Assembly: GCF_001422665.1 (NCBI RefSeq)
Contig: NZ_LMLU01000006.1
Span: 238,491-302,490 of the forward strand
Reading direction: 5' to 3'
Length of the DNA stretch: 64,000 nt
Origin: Arthrobacter sp. Leaf234
GTDB lineage: Bacteria; Actinomycetota; Actinomycetes; Actinomycetales; Micrococcaceae
Both the position numbers and the translations under genes were made by a program. Numbering within the stretch: the first letter of the stretch is position 1; every line of letters starts with the position of its first letter. The notes below the pieces were generated by a model. It did no database searches and was not told the DNA's origin. It was given only the letters and a program-made list of their open reading frames with translations. Positions 9,172-18,112 of the stretch are shown piece after piece.

Positions 9172-9203
9172 TGCCCGGTCCTGGCGAGGACCGGGCATTT
9201 TTT
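9172..9203 (+). terminator. Rho-independent terminator after second tRNA-Gly
   Basis: 11-bp stem TGCCCGGTCCT / AGGACCGGGCA with loop GGCG, followed by a run of six T. Confidence 0.9.
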
Positions 9204-9320
9204 ATGCCCTGCGCGTACCGGCCTCACTCCCGGTCCTGCTCGGAGGACATCCCCCTGTTCGTGCCCTAGAATTTCGGGAGCGGAGACGGACTGCGTCTCC
9301 ACGACCGAAAGGAGGTGTCC

Positions 9321-9572
9321 GTGGGTTTATTGGACGGGCTCAAGGGCAAGGCCGGCACCCTCGCGGGTAAGGCGACCGAACTCATTGGCGATAATTCCGA
9401 CAAGGTGAAGAACGGCATCGGGAAGGCCGGCGACTTCGTCGACGGCAAGACCCATGGCAAGTACGCGCACCACATCGACGGAGTGCAGACGAAGGCTTCG
9501 GAGATGGTCGACAAGATCGACAAGAAGGACGGCAAGGGCGACGTCGGCCCTACCCCTCCGCCGGCCGTGTAG
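9321..9572 (+). CDS. Antitoxin of the MT0933/Rv0909 type, without adjacent toxin
   Basis: 83 residues: GLLDGLKGKAGTLAGKATE, then KVKNGIGKAGDFVDGKTHGK and YAHHIDGVQTKASEMVDKID. The KAGDFVDxKTxGKYA core is characteristic of the family named after the mycobacterial antitoxin Rv0909; highly charged, Lys/Asp-rich, no cysteines, probably amphipathic helices. Start chosen as GTG 9321 because AAAGGAGG at 9308-9314 sits 6 nt upstream; an in-frame GTG at 9315 overlaps that site. No toxin-sized neighbour in either direction (tRNAs upstream, zapE convergent downstream), so in this genome it may not work as half of a toxin-antitoxin pair. A long GC-rich hairpin (9591-9628) follows. Confidence 0.75.
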   Translation: MGLLDGLKGKAGTLAGKATELIGDNSDKVKNGIGKAGDFVDGKTHGKYAHHIDGVQTKASEMVDKIDKKDGKGDVGPTPPPAV

Positions 9573-9590
9573 TACCCAGCCTGGCAATAC

Positions 9591-9628
9591 GGAAGCGCCG
9601 GTCCCGCCGAGAGGCGGCACCGGCGCTT
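9591..9628 (+). terminator. Hairpin between convergent genes, probable terminator
   Basis: GAAGCGCCGGT and ACCGGCGCTTC form an 11-bp stem with a smaller CCGCC/GGCGG hairpin inside. No T-run. It lies between the antitoxin-like gene and the zapE stop. Confidence 0.6.
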
Positions 9629-9664
9629 CCTGCGTTCCCGGGCGAGACCGGGGCGCATGACGTT

Positions 9665-10696
9665 CTAGCCTGCGACCTCACTGCCCTGCCGGGCCAGAGC
9701 CGTGAGGCGTGAGACAGCGCGGTAGTACTTCTTCATGTAGCCACCGTGCATCATCTCCTCGGTGAAGAGCTGATCGAAGGTCGTCCCGCTCGCCATGATG
9801 GGCACGTCGCGGTCGTAGAGACGGTCGGCGAGCACCACGAAGCGCAGGGCGACGGACTGCTCGGTGATGGTCTCCACGCCGTGCCACGCCACGGCATCGA
9901 CGCCGTCGAGGAGCTGCCGGTAGCGGCTCGGATGGACGTCCGCGAGGTGACCGACGAGCTCGGAGAAGTCGTCCTCGGCGAGGACCCCGCCGGAGAAGGA
10001 GTCGATCCGGTCGCGGAGCGCTGCGTCGTCCATGGCGTCCGGTGCCTGCGGGAGACCGCGGTGGCGGTAGTCCTCGCCGTCGATCCGCGCCACGTCGAAC
10101 TGGTCCGCGAGGACCTGGATCTCCCGCTGGAAGTCCTCTGCGGCGAACCGTCCGTCACCGAGGGAACCGGGGAGGGTATTGGACGTCGCGGCCAGCTTGA
10201 CCCCGGCGTCGGCCAGTTCACGCATCAGGCGGGACATGAGCACGGTGTCACCGGGATCGTCGAGCTCGAACTCGTCGATGCACACGAGGCTGTAGTCGCT
10301 GAGGGCCTCGACGGTCTTCCGGAAGGTCAGCGCTCCCACCAGGTTGGTGTACTCGACGAAGGTCCCGAAGGACTTCTTACCGGACGAGGCGTGCCAGAGC
10401 GAGGCGAGGAGGTGGGTCTTGCCGACGCCGAACCCGCCGTCGAGGTAGATACCTGCCCGGGAGGGAGCCTTCCTCGCCCCGAAGAGCTTCCGTAGGCCCG
10501 AGGGTGCCGGCTCGTCGACCGTGCCGGCGAATTCCCGCAGTGTCGTGACGGCGGCCGCCTGGGAGGGTTGCTGGGGATCGGGCCGGTAGGTGTCGAAGGA
10601 CACCTCCCCGAACCTCGGCGACGGGTAGAACCCGCCGAGCAACTCATCGACGGAGACCTTCGGTGAACGCTGCGTCAGGTGTTCGATGACTGGCAC
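9665..10696 (-). CDS. zapE: Cell division protein ZapE / AFG1-family ATPase
   Basis: P-loop ATPase of the AFG1/ZapE family; in E. coli ZapE acts on FtsZ during late constriction, and eukaryotic relatives work in mitochondrial protein turnover. Seen: DELLGGFYPSPRFGEVSFD near the N-terminus (family landmark), Walker A GGFGVGKTHLLASL, Walker B LVCIDEFELDDPGD, sensor region LAATSNTLPG, and YRQLLDGVDAVAW. About 343 residues. Start taken as GTG 10696 (VPVIEHLTQRSPK); the frame remains open to 10768 without recognisable family sequence, so the start is not certain. Convergent with the upstream small gene and divergent from the sulfurtransferase. Confidence 0.92.
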   Translation of the reverse strand: MPVIEHLTQRSPKVSVDELLGGFYPSPRFGEVSFDTYRPDPQQPSQAAAVTTLREFAGTVDEPAPSGLRKLFGARKAPSRAGIYLDGGFGVGKTHLLASLWHASSGKKSFGTFVEYTNLVGALTFRKTVEALSDYSLVCIDEFELDDPGDTVLMSRLMRELADAGVKLAATSNTLPGSLGDGRFAAEDFQREIQVLADQFDVARIDGEDYRHRGLPQAPDAMDDAALRDRIDSFSGGVLAEDDFSELVGHLADVHPSRYRQLLDGVDAVAWHGVETITEQSVALRFVVLADRLYDRDVPIMASGTTFDQLFTEEMMHGGYMKKYYRAVSRLTALARQGSEVAG

Positions 10697-10959
10697 GGAT
10701 GTGGACCGCTTTCTCTTTCCGGCAGGCGCGTCCCGTCCGGTACACGCACACGACGGCGGTGTGGTCACAGCGCCGCCCCGCTACGCCAGACTACGGCACG
10801 GTGCGCACCGCGGGCGGCCCACTCCGGCGCCGGTACCGCGCCTTGACCTCGCCGTCGACCGCTCCCCCACAGCCTCCGGCGACCGGAAGGAATTGCCGCC
10901 TCGCGTGGTTAGGGTAGGGGAAGACCAGCACCGTGCACACCGCTATGCGAAAGGCCGCA

Positions 10960-11886
10960 ATGACCCTGGCACCAGACACGCAGGACAAGTTCGCCGAATA
11001 CGCCCATCCGGAGCGGCTCGTCTCCACCGACTGGCTCGCCGCGCATCTCGGCGCCGACGGACTCGTCGTCGTCGAGTCCGACGAGGACGTGCTCCTGTAC
11101 GAGACGGGCCACATCCCCGGTGCCGTGAAGATCGACTGGCACACCGAGCTCAACGACGAGGTCACGCGCGACTACATCGACGGCGCGGGTTTCTCGCGCC
11201 TGATGGCCGCCAAGGGCATCGCGCGCGACTCCACCGTGGTCATCTACGGAGACAAGAGCAACTGGTGGGCGGCCTACGCCCTCTGGGTCTTCACGCTCTT
11301 CGGCCACGAGGACGTGCGCCTGCTGGACGGAGGCCGCGACATCTGGGTCGCCGAGGGTCGGGACATCACGACGGACAGGCCCGATGTCGTCGCCACCGAC
11401 TACCCCGTCGTCGAGCGCGACGACTCCTCGATCCGCGCCTATCTCGGTGATGTGCTCGAGCACCTCGGCAAGCCACTGATCGACGTCCGATCCGGCGACG
11501 AGTACACCGGCGCACGCACCACCATGCCCGCCTATCCCGAGGAGGGTGCGCTCCGTGGCGGCCACATCCCGACGGCGGCGTCCGTCCCCTGGGCGCGAGC
11601 CGCGGCCGAGGACGGGACCTTCCGGACACGGGCGGAACTCGATGCCATCTATCGTGGCGAGGCCGGGCTGAAGGACGGCGACGACGTCGTGGCCTACTGC
11701 AGGATCGGCGAGCGGTCGAGCCACACGTGGTTCGTCCTCACGCACCTCCTCGGCTTCGAGCGGGTGCGCAACTACGACGGCTCCTGGACCGAGTGGGGCA
11801 ACGCGGTCCGTGTCCCGATCGTCCGAGGCACGGAGCCCGGCGAGGTTCCCGTGTCCGTGAACCGCTCCGCGCAGGCCGCACGATGA
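10960..11886 (+). CDS. Thiosulfate/3-mercaptopyruvate sulfurtransferase (two rhodanese domains)
   Basis: 308 residues in two rhodanese-like domains. The N-terminal one (about 15-140; [21 protein letters not shown]) lacks a catalytic cysteine. The C-terminal one (about 165-290) has [21 protein letters not shown] and the active loop [10 protein letters not shown] with the sulfur-carrying Cys; CRIGERS is the thiosulfate-sulfurtransferase type of loop. Start taken at ATG 10960 with GAAAGG 5 nt upstream; ATG 10945 and GTG 10933 are also in frame. The stop overlaps the sufE start (ATGA), which ties it to sulfur transfer for Fe-S assembly or thiosulfate handling. Confidence 0.93.
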   Translation: MTLAPDTQDKFAEYAHPERLVSTDWLAAHLGADGLVVVESDEDVLLYETGHIPGAVKIDWHTELNDEVTRDYIDGAGFSRLMAAKGIARDSTVVIYGDKSNWWAAYALWVFTLFGHEDVRLLDGGRDIWVAEGRDITTDRPDVVATDYPVVERDDSSIRAYLGDVLEHLGKPLIDVRSGDEYTGARTTMPAYPEEGALRGGHIPTAASVPWARAAAEDGTFRTRAELDAIYRGEAGLKDGDDVVAYCRIGERSSHTWFVLTHLLGFERVRNYDGSWTEWGNAVRVPIVRGTEPGEVPVSVNRSAQAAR

Positions 11887-12335
11887 CCACCGGGACCGTC
11901 CCCGCGAAGCTCGCCGAGATCATCGACGACTTCCAGGACCTGACCGAGCCCGACCGCCTGCAGCTGCTACTCGACTTCTCCCGGGAGCTGCCCGCCCTGC
12001 CGGAGCGCTACAGCGACCACCCGGAGCTGCTGGAGCAGGTCGTCGAGTGCCAGAGCCCGCTGTTCCTCACGATGGAGATCGGCGAGGCCCCCGGGCACCC
12101 GGTGCACCTCTTCTTCTCGGCACCCCCCGAGGCTCCCACGACCCGAGGTTTCGCGGGCGTGCTGCTCGAGGGGCTCGACGGACTCCCGGCCGCGGAGGTA
12201 CTCGCCGTGCCAGACGACGTCCCGGACCGCCTCGGCCTGACCCGCGCCATCACTCCCCTGCGCATGCGGGGCATGTCCGCCATGCTGGGGCGCATCAAGC
12301 GGAAGATCCGGGAGTCCGTCAGGGACGAGGCGTAG
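11883..12335 (+). CDS. sufE: SufE-family sulfur acceptor protein
   Basis: 150 residues. SufE proteins take persulfide sulfur from the cysteine desulfurase SufS and pass it to the Fe-S scaffold. Seen: [20 protein letters not shown] at the N-terminus, and [10 protein letters not shown], where the single Cys corresponds to the sulfur-carrying Cys of the VxGCQSxVW motif, here with Glu in place of Gly. C-terminal [19 protein letters not shown] matches the family end. Translationally coupled to the sulfurtransferase; the pair suggests sulfur could also reach SufE from thiosulfate or mercaptopyruvate. No suf operon is in the window. Its last 17 nt overlap the 3' end of the convergent hydrolase gene. 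Confidence 0.88.
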   Translation: MTTGTVPAKLAEIIDDFQDLTEPDRLQLLLDFSRELPALPERYSDHPELLEQVVECQSPLFLTMEIGEAPGHPVHLFFSAPPEAPTTRGFAGVLLEGLDGLPAAEVLAVPDDVPDRLGLTRAITPLRMRGMSAMLGRIKRKIRESVRDEA

Positions 12336-13605
12336 GCGCGGGCGGCTCCTGCGCCGCGGGCCCGGCGGACCGACCGCCGGGCAGGGTCCTGCCGAAGACG
12401 TTGTCGTCCAGCCAGTGCTCGACGACGCTCTCCCACCGTTCCGGCGCGACGTTCCACTCCTTCGTGTGGCGCGCCCGCTGGAATCGCTCGAGCGTCACGA
12501 AGGTCGGGTTCTTCGCCGCGAGTTCCGCCGAGGGCCCGATGGGCACGAACTCGTCGTCCTCGCTGTGCAGCACGAGGGTCGGCAGGGTGAGCTGTTCCGC
12601 GCGGGCGATCCAGTCCATGCTCTTGAGGTCAAGGGGCGCGGCCAGCCCGGTGATGCGTCGGGCCCGCTGACTGGCCAGCAGGTACTGGCCCAGGCGGCCC
12701 ACCGGTGCGGGGATCCTGTTGAGCTCGGCGTGGTGGGCGAGCACCTCGATCCAGTTGATGACCGGTCCGTCGAGCACGAGCGCCCTGATGCGCCGCCTGT
12801 GGCGCGAGAGATCGGCCGTCTGCAGCACGATCGCGCCGCCCATGGACCAGCCGAACAACACGACGTCGCGTGCACCGTGGGACACCGCGTAGTCGATCGC
12901 GGCATCGACGTCGTGCCACTCCGTCATCCCGAGTCCGTACCTGCCGTCCGGTGCCGAGGGGGCTTCGCCGTCGTTCCGGTAGGACAGCACGAGGCTCGTC
13001 ATCCCCAGCCGGCGCGCGGGTCGCAGGGCGCGCAGGGCTTCCGCGCGGGAGGCACCCCGACCGTGCACCATCACGGCCCACGTACTGGCGGGGCCCTCGG
13101 CCCGGACGAGCCAGGCCGGTGCCGAACCGCCCTCGACCGGGATGAGGACCTCCTCCTCGGCGAAGCCCATGGCGAAGGGGCTGGGGTAGACGGCGCCGCC
13201 CCACCAGCCCCTCGTCGCCGCGGCGAGGTCACCCGCGTAGACCTGCTCCACCTCACGCTCGACGGTGCCCTCCCGGGGCACGTAGGAGCGGATGGCGCCG
13301 ATGCGCGCGTGCCCCGTTCCCTGGGCGAAGTGGAGGCTGTAGGTCCCCTCAATCGTCGTGTCGTCGGTGGCGGGGAGGATGACGGTCTGCCGGCCGGTGG
13401 CTCCGACCACTGCGAGGATGTCCAAGTTCTCGACCCGGACGCGCGAGGGTGTCACGATCTGCCGCGCGAAGTACACGGCCAGCCCGGAGACGGCGCCGGC
13501 CGCGGAGGAGGCAAGGGCTACTCCCGCCCCGATCCCGAGGGCGGTCCACCTGAGCCAGGAAGCAGGGGGCCGCTGCTCTGCGGCCGGTGACCTCGTCGAT
13601 GCCAT
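12319..13605 (-). CDS. Membrane-anchored alpha/beta hydrolase
   Basis: 428 residues. Residues ~19-46 are one hydrophobic segment (LGIGAGVALASSAAGAVSG), an uncleaved anchor, so the enzyme probably faces outside. Catalytic fold: oxyanion region VMVHGRGAS (~178-185), nucleophile elbow FGWSMGG (Ser ~254), acid in LHSEDDEFVP, and a His in the RARHTKEWN segment near the end. The fold resembles the bem46/serine aminopeptidase group of esterases; substrate unknown. The C-terminus is Pro/Gly-rich. Convergent with sufE and divergent from the stress-like gene. Confidence 0.86.
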   Translation of the reverse strand: MASTRSPAAEQRPPASWLRWTALGIGAGVALASSAAGAVSGLAVYFARQIVTPSRVRVENLDILAVVGATGRQTVILPATDDTTIEGTYSLHFAQGTGHARIGAIRSYVPREGTVEREVEQVYAGDLAAATRGWWGGAVYPSPFAMGFAEEEVLIPVEGGSAPAWLVRAEGPASTWAVMVHGRGASRAEALRALRPARRLGMTSLVLSYRNDGEAPSAPDGRYGLGMTEWHDVDAAIDYAVSHGARDVVLFGWSMGGAIVLQTADLSRHRRRIRALVLDGPVINWIEVLAHHAELNRIPAPVGRLGQYLLASQRARRITGLAAPLDLKSMDWIARAEQLTLPTLVLHSEDDEFVPIGPSAELAAKNPTFVTLERFQRARHTKEWNVAPERWESVVEHWLDDNVFGRTLPGGRSAGPAAQEPPAPTPRP

Positions 13606-13706
13606 GGTTCCATTTCTACCCTGCCCGAGGCCCGTCCTGCGACGTGCCGCCGCATTCCGGTGCCCGTGGCGAGGCGAGGCTCCCCCGCCGGCAGTACAGT
13701 GGCGCC

Positions 13707-14192
13707 ATGAGCCAAACGATCCTCGTGCTGACCGAGGAAGCCCTGACGCCCGCCGATCTCCTGAACCTGCGGACCCTGCAGGGTGATGACCCCGCGGATC
13801 TCGTGGTCCTCATCCCCGAGGACCGGAACGAGTCGGTGCTCGGGGAGTTCTTCCGCCATTTGAGCCTCCTCGAGGTCGGCGAGGCCTTCCGCAGCTTCTC
13901 GCCCGACGACCGACGTCATGACGAAGCAGCGGCACGTGCCGCCGTCGAGGAGTCACTGCGGCTGCTCTCCCGCGAGGGCTTCACCGCACGCGGGCGGACG
14001 ACCACCGGGAACCCCGTGGACGCGCTGGTGGAGGAGGCCGCCGCCGGCGGTGCGACCCAGGCCGTCGTGATCACCCGACCCCACGCGATGGCGGACACCT
14101 TCCACACCGACTGGGCCAACAGGGCGCAGGACAAGCTCGGCATCGCCGTGCTGCACCTGTACTCGGGATCGGGATTTATTGGCGACTCGTAG
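13707..14192 (+). CDS. Conserved protein of unknown function, UspA-like features
   Basis: 161 residues, not confidently recognised. It begins [20 protein letters not shown] and has alternating hydrophobic strands ([30 protein letters not shown]) and an acidic/basic helix, giving an alpha/beta pattern like universal stress proteins or other small nucleotide-binding folds; no ATP-binding GxxGxxxxxxxxxG(S/T) motif is visible. A typical actinobacterial small conserved protein. It lies 14 nt upstream of msrB on the same strand, so the two are probably co-transcribed and a link to oxidative stress is possible but inferred only from context. Confidence 0.7.
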   Translation: MSQTILVLTEEALTPADLLNLRTLQGDDPADLVVLIPEDRNESVLGEFFRHLSLLEVGEAFRSFSPDDRRHDEAAARAAVEESLRLLSREGFTARGRTTTGNPVDALVEEAAAGGATQAVVITRPHAMADTFHTDWANRAQDKLGIAVLHLYSGSGFIGDS

Positions 14193-14206
14193 GCGTTGAG
14201 CACGGT

Positions 14207-14632
14207 ATGACGACCGAACGCGAGGCATTCCTGCCTGACATCGACAAGTCCGACGACGAGTGGCGGCAGGAACTGACGCCCGAGGAATTCCAGGTCCTGC
14301 GCAAGGCGGGCACCGAACGTCCCTACACCGGCGAGTACTACGACTCCAAGGCGGAGGGCACCTACGCGTGTCGGGCCTGCGGCGCCGAGCTGTTCACCAG
14401 CAACGAGAAGTTCGACTCCCACTGCGGTTGGCCGTCCTTCTGGGCACCCCTCGCCGAGGACAAGGTGCGCTACCTCCATGACCGCTCCCTCGGCATGGAG
14501 CGCATCGAGGTCCGTTGCGCCCGGTGCGACTCGCACCTCGGCCACCTGTTCAAGGGCGAGGGTTTCGACACCCCCACAGATCAGCGCTTCTGCATCAACT
14601 CCATCTCCATGCGGCTCGTCGAAGCCTCCTAG
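14207..14632 (+). CDS. msrB: Peptide-methionine (R)-S-oxide reductase
   Basis: Repairs R-methionine sulfoxide in proteins. 141 residues. Seen: [22 protein letters not shown], given in parts as RPYTGEYY and CRACG; the second zinc pair [21 protein letters not shown]; and the catalytic Cys in RFCINSISM near the end. The structural zinc is therefore kept (two CxxC pairs). Followed by a strong hairpin (14657-14692). Confidence 0.97.
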   Translation: MTTEREAFLPDIDKSDDEWRQELTPEEFQVLRKAGTERPYTGEYYDSKAEGTYACRACGAELFTSNEKFDSHCGWPSFWAPLAEDKVRYLHDRSLGMERIEVRCARCDSHLGHLFKGEGFDTPTDQRFCINSISMRLVEAS

Positions 14633-14656
14633 GGCCTGATCGACCCGCTCCGCTGC

Positions 14657-14692
14657 ACGACGAAGGCCGGCCCCCGCGCCGGCCTTCGTCGT
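14657..14692 (+). terminator. Terminator hairpin after msrB
   Basis: 15-bp perfect stem ACGACGAAGGCCGGC / GCCGGCCTTCGTCGT with a 6-nt loop, followed by TCTCG; no clear T-run. Confidence 0.75.
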
Positions 14693-14866
14693 TCTCGTGA
14701 TGATCCTCCCGGGCGGTGAAGGAGGACTGGTCCTCGGCGGGACCTCCTGACGTCCCAGCGTAAGGAACTCTGGATCTCACCGAACTCCTCTGTAAGTATT
14801 CCTGTTCCCCTTGCTACGCTCGCCGCAGACGTACACCGCCCGGCCCGTCCCGAGGAAGCAGGAGCC

Positions 14867-16237
14867 ATGACACTCGCCCCGATCGACAGCACATCTGCCC
14901 GGAACACCCCCCACGAGCACGCGTCCTGGCTCTCGCTGAAGCACGCCGTGGAGGAGCTGCGCCTCCTGCAGGTCAAGGACGGCTCGATCCCGGATCCCGG
15001 ACACCACGATGCCGCCGGAGCACTGACGACCGCCATCATCCAGTCCGTCCAGGACCTCGCGCCGCTCTTCCCCCAGGATGCCGAGTACCTCGCCAACACG
15101 GTCACGGCCTTCGAGGCGTGGCGGACCGGGACGTTCGGCGTCCCCGACTTCCTCGAGCCGCTCCTCGCCTTCCAGCCACAGCTGGACCGTGTCGACGGGC
15201 TGCAGCATCTCGTCGTGTTCCCCATGTACACCCAGAACGGCAGCACCAACAGGCTCGTCGAGGCCGTGCTGATCGAGGTCCTCTGGCCCGATTTCATCGA
15301 CGAGCTCGAAGCCGGCGCCTACTCCAACGCCCTGTTCGTCCCGATCCGCTTCCTCGATTTCACCGAGGGCTACAACACCAATTCCGCCGTGCTCTTCCCC
15401 GAGACCGTGGCCGTCAGCTCCACCCCGACCTTCACCTGGGGCGCCATCTTCGCCGATCGCGAGGCGGCCCGCTTCCGCCGGGTGGTCCGCGCAGCGGCGG
15501 AGATCACGCGCCTGGACCTGCCCCAGGATGCCATCGAGCTGCTCGACGACCAGACCCTGACGGAGGAGACCTTCGTCATGTGGGACCTGATCCACGACCG
15601 CACCCACATGCGCGGCGACCTGCCTTTCGACCCCTTCATGATCAAGCAGCGGATGCCGTTCTTCCTCTACTCCCTCGAGGAGCTCCGCTGCGACCTGACG
15701 GCCTTCCGCGAGTCGGTCCGCATCGAGAAGGACGAGGACGCATCACCCGAGGCCCGGAAGCATGCCCGGCTCGTGCAGTACGCGGTCATCTTCGACCGCA
15801 TCTTCCGCTTCAGCATCACCGGGAGCCGGGTGCGCAACTACGACGGCCTCGGCGGCCAGCTGCTCTTCGCCTGGATGCACCAGCACCATGTCCTCCACTG
15901 GACCGACACGAAGCTCACCATCGACTGGGACAAGGCCGCCGACGTCGTCGTCGCCCTCGGCGAGCAGATCGAGCAGCTGTACTGGCGTTCGATCGACCGT
16001 CCGAAGATCGCGCACTGGCTCGCCGCCTACGAGCTCGTGTCCGCGACGGTCACGCCCCACCCCGCCTCGGTGTGGGCGAAGGGGCCCGCGGCGCTCGAAC
16101 TCATGGGTCCGCCGCGCGGCCTGACGGACGCCGTCCTCGATGACGAGTTCCCCCTGTCGATGTTCTTCGAGGCCCTCGACCGCAAGATGAAGCCGGTCAT
16201 CGAGTCCACTGCCGGCATCACCGCGGACGCGGCATGA
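14867..16237 (+). CDS. DUF6421 family protein
   Basis: 456 residues of a large conserved actinobacterial family without assigned function. No signal peptide or membrane segment. Two His-rich stretches stand out: WDLIHDRTHMRGDLPFD (about 242-258) and FAWMHQHHVLHWTD (about 340-353); together with nearby Glu/Asp they could form a metal site, which is inference. Also conserved-looking: VVFPMYTQNGSTNRLVEAV and NSAVLFPETVAV. The ATG at 14867 has AGGAAGCAGGAG upstream. First gene of a three-gene run: its stop overlaps the SDR start (ATGA), and a PLP lyase follows 4 nt after the SDR. Confidence 0.82.
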   Translation: MTLAPIDSTSARNTPHEHASWLSLKHAVEELRLLQVKDGSIPDPGHHDAAGALTTAIIQSVQDLAPLFPQDAEYLANTVTAFEAWRTGTFGVPDFLEPLLAFQPQLDRVDGLQHLVVFPMYTQNGSTNRLVEAVLIEVLWPDFIDELEAGAYSNALFVPIRFLDFTEGYNTNSAVLFPETVAVSSTPTFTWGAIFADREAARFRRVVRAAAEITRLDLPQDAIELLDDQTLTEETFVMWDLIHDRTHMRGDLPFDPFMIKQRMPFFLYSLEELRCDLTAFRESVRIEKDEDASPEARKHARLVQYAVIFDRIFRFSITGSRVRNYDGLGGQLLFAWMHQHHVLHWTDTKLTIDWDKAADVVVALGEQIEQLYWRSIDRPKIAHWLAAYELVSATVTPHPASVWAKGPAALELMGPPRGLTDAVLDDEFPLSMFFEALDRKMKPVIESTAGITADAA

Positions 16238-16938
16238 CGGGAGCCGGAGCACGGACGGCGGTCGTCGCAGGCGCCTCGAGCGCCTCCGGCGCGACCCTCA
16301 CGCGGGCCCTGCTCGAGGACGGCTTCACCGTCGTGGCGGTGGGAACCGATGCCGGCCGCCTCGCGTCGGCCTTCGACGGGCTCGACGGCGTCGACCGGCG
16401 GGTGTGCGACCTGACGGACGAGTCCGCCGTCGCCGCCCTCGCGGCGGAGGTCCTCGTCCAGCACGGGGGCGCCGACGCGCTCTTCCACCTCGTCGGCGGA
16501 TGGCGCGGGGCCAGGGGCATCACCACGCAGGCGAGATCCGACTACGACACCCTGCACCGCTCGGTGTTCGTCACGCTCTTCACCACCAGCCGCGCGTTCT
16601 ACGACCAGCTGGCTGCCCGGGACGGACGGCTCGCGGCCGTGTCCGCCACGGCCGTCGCAGCACCCACCGCCGGCAATGCCTCGTACGCGGCCGTCAAGGC
16701 ATCGGTCGACGCGTGGCTGCAGGCGGTCGCCGACGGATTCTCGAAGGACGGGACGGCGGCGGCAGCCACGGCCGTCGTCGTGAAGGCCCTGGTGGACGAC
16801 CGCATGCGGGCGGAGCACCCCGAGCGGACCTTCCCCGGGTACACACACGTCGCGGACCTCGCCCGGATCCTCGCGTCCCTCCCCGGCCGGCCGGCCACGG
16901 AGATCAACGGGGCCCGCATCGACCCCGTTCGGGGATAA
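16234..16938 (+). CDS. Short-chain dehydrogenase/reductase (DUF6421 operon)
   Basis: 234 residues, classical SDR fold. The cofactor loop is AGASSASGATLTRALLE, with Ser in place of the usual Gly in GxxxGxG; the acidic/basic strand is VVAVGTDAGRLAS, which leaves NAD/NADP preference open. The usual NNAG is replaced by HLVGGWRG. The active site shows VSATAVAAP and SYAAVKAS, keeping the Y-x-x-x-K pair. Translationally coupled to DUF6421 upstream and nearly abutting the PLP enzyme downstream, so it probably acts on a small molecule shared by the three. Substrate unknown. Confidence 0.88.
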   Translation: MTGAGARTAVVAGASSASGATLTRALLEDGFTVVAVGTDAGRLASAFDGLDGVDRRVCDLTDESAVAALAAEVLVQHGGADALFHLVGGWRGARGITTQARSDYDTLHRSVFVTLFTTSRAFYDQLAARDGRLAAVSATAVAAPTAGNASYAAVKASVDAWLQAVADGFSKDGTAAAATAVVVKALVDDRMRAEHPERTFPGYTHVADLARILASLPGRPATEINGARIDPVRG

Positions 16939-16942
16939 TGGC

Positions 16943-18028
16943 ATGGTGACCGAGACCATGATTCCCGCCGCTCCCGCCTCCCCTGCGCTGCACGACCCCA
17001 CGCAGCGCAGCTTCGCCTCCGACAACTACTCCGGCGTGCACCCCGAGGTGCTGACCGCACTCGCGGCCGCCAACGAGGGGCACCAGGTCGCCTACGGGGA
17101 CGACCAGTACACCGCGCGCCTGCTGGAGGTGATGGAGCAGCACTTCGGCGAGGGCATCTCCATCTACCCCGTGTTCAACGGCACCGGCGCCAACGTCCTG
17201 TCCCTGCAGTCGATCCTGCCGCGCTGGGGTGCCGTGATCTGCCCCCAGACCGCGCACATCAACGTCGACGAGAACGCGGCCCCGGAGCGCGTCGGCGGCA
17301 TCAAGCTCCTGACGGTCCCGACGCCGGACGGCAAGCTGACGCCCGAGCTGATCGACCGCGAGGCCTGGGGCTGGGGCGACCAGCACCGTGCGCAGCCGCT
17401 CGCCGTCTCCATCACGCAGACCACGGAGCTCGGGACGCTCTACTCGGTCGCCGAGATCAGGGCCATCGCCGACCACTGCCACACCCGGGGCATGCGCGTC
17501 CACATGGACGGGGCGCGGCTCGCCAACGCAGCCGCGGCCCTCGGCCAGCCGTTGCGAGCCTTCACGCGCGACGCCGGCGTGGACATCCTCTCCTTCGGGG
17601 GCACCAAGAACGGGCTGATGTTCGGCGAGTGCATCGTGGTCCTGGACCAGGAGGCCTCCACCGGACTCGACTACCTGCGCAAGCTGAACATGCAGCTCGC
17701 CTCGAAGATGCGCTTCGTCTCGGCCCAGCTCATCGCCCTGCTCGAGGGGGATCTCTGGCTGCGCTCCGCATCGCATGCGAACGCCATGGCCGCCCGGCTC
17801 ACCGAGGGCGTGCGCGCCATCAAGGGTGTCGCCCTGACGCAGGAAACCACCGCCAATGCCGTCTTCGCGATCCTTCCGCCCGGTGCAGCGGACCGGATCC
17901 GCGAGAGCTTCCGGTTCTACGACTGGGACCAGGCCACGGGCGAAGTGCGCTGGATGTGCTCGTTCGACACCACCGAGGAGGATGTCGACGCCTTCATCGA
18001 GGCGATCCGCCGGGAAGTGTCGAACTGA
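16943..18028 (+). CDS. Low-specificity threonine-aldolase-type PLP lyase
   Basis: 361 residues, fold type I PLP enzyme of the beta-eliminating lyase group. Seen: FASDNYSGVHPEVL at the N-terminus (family start), FNGTGANVL, TAHINVDENAAPE, HMDGARLANA (Asp contacting PLP), and SFGGTKNGLM with the PLP lysine. The best-known activity of this group is cleavage of L-threonine/L-allo-threonine to glycine and acetaldehyde, but the family also contains beta-hydroxy-amino-acid enzymes with other substrates. As the last gene of the DUF6421 operon its true substrate may differ from threonine. A CCGGGAGG/CCTCCCGG hairpin (18041-18062) follows. Confidence 0.9.
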   Translation: MVTETMIPAAPASPALHDPTQRSFASDNYSGVHPEVLTALAAANEGHQVAYGDDQYTARLLEVMEQHFGEGISIYPVFNGTGANVLSLQSILPRWGAVICPQTAHINVDENAAPERVGGIKLLTVPTPDGKLTPELIDREAWGWGDQHRAQPLAVSITQTTELGTLYSVAEIRAIADHCHTRGMRVHMDGARLANAAAALGQPLRAFTRDAGVDILSFGGTKNGLMFGECIVVLDQEASTGLDYLRKLNMQLASKMRFVSAQLIALLEGDLWLRSASHANAMAARLTEGVRAIKGVALTQETTANAVFAILPPGAADRIRESFRFYDWDQATGEVRWMCSFDTTEEDVDAFIEAIRREVSN

Positions 18029-18040
18029 CGGTGCCGTGAT

Positions 18041-18062
18041 CCGGGAGGCCGACACCTCCCGG
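18041..18062 (+). terminator. Possible terminator hairpin after the DUF6421 operon
   Basis: 8-bp stem CCGGGAGG / CCTCCCGG with a 6-nt loop 12 nt after the lyase stop codon; no T-run. Confidence 0.45.
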
Positions 18063-18112
18063 GAGCGGCGCGCCGCCGAACGTCCGCCGGGATCAGGGCG
18101 TAGCCTGCGGGG

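Noticed and set aside
16234..18028. Possible mobile or defence island
   Set aside because: No transposase, integrase, terminal repeats or composition shift; the genes are conserved-type metabolic enzymes.
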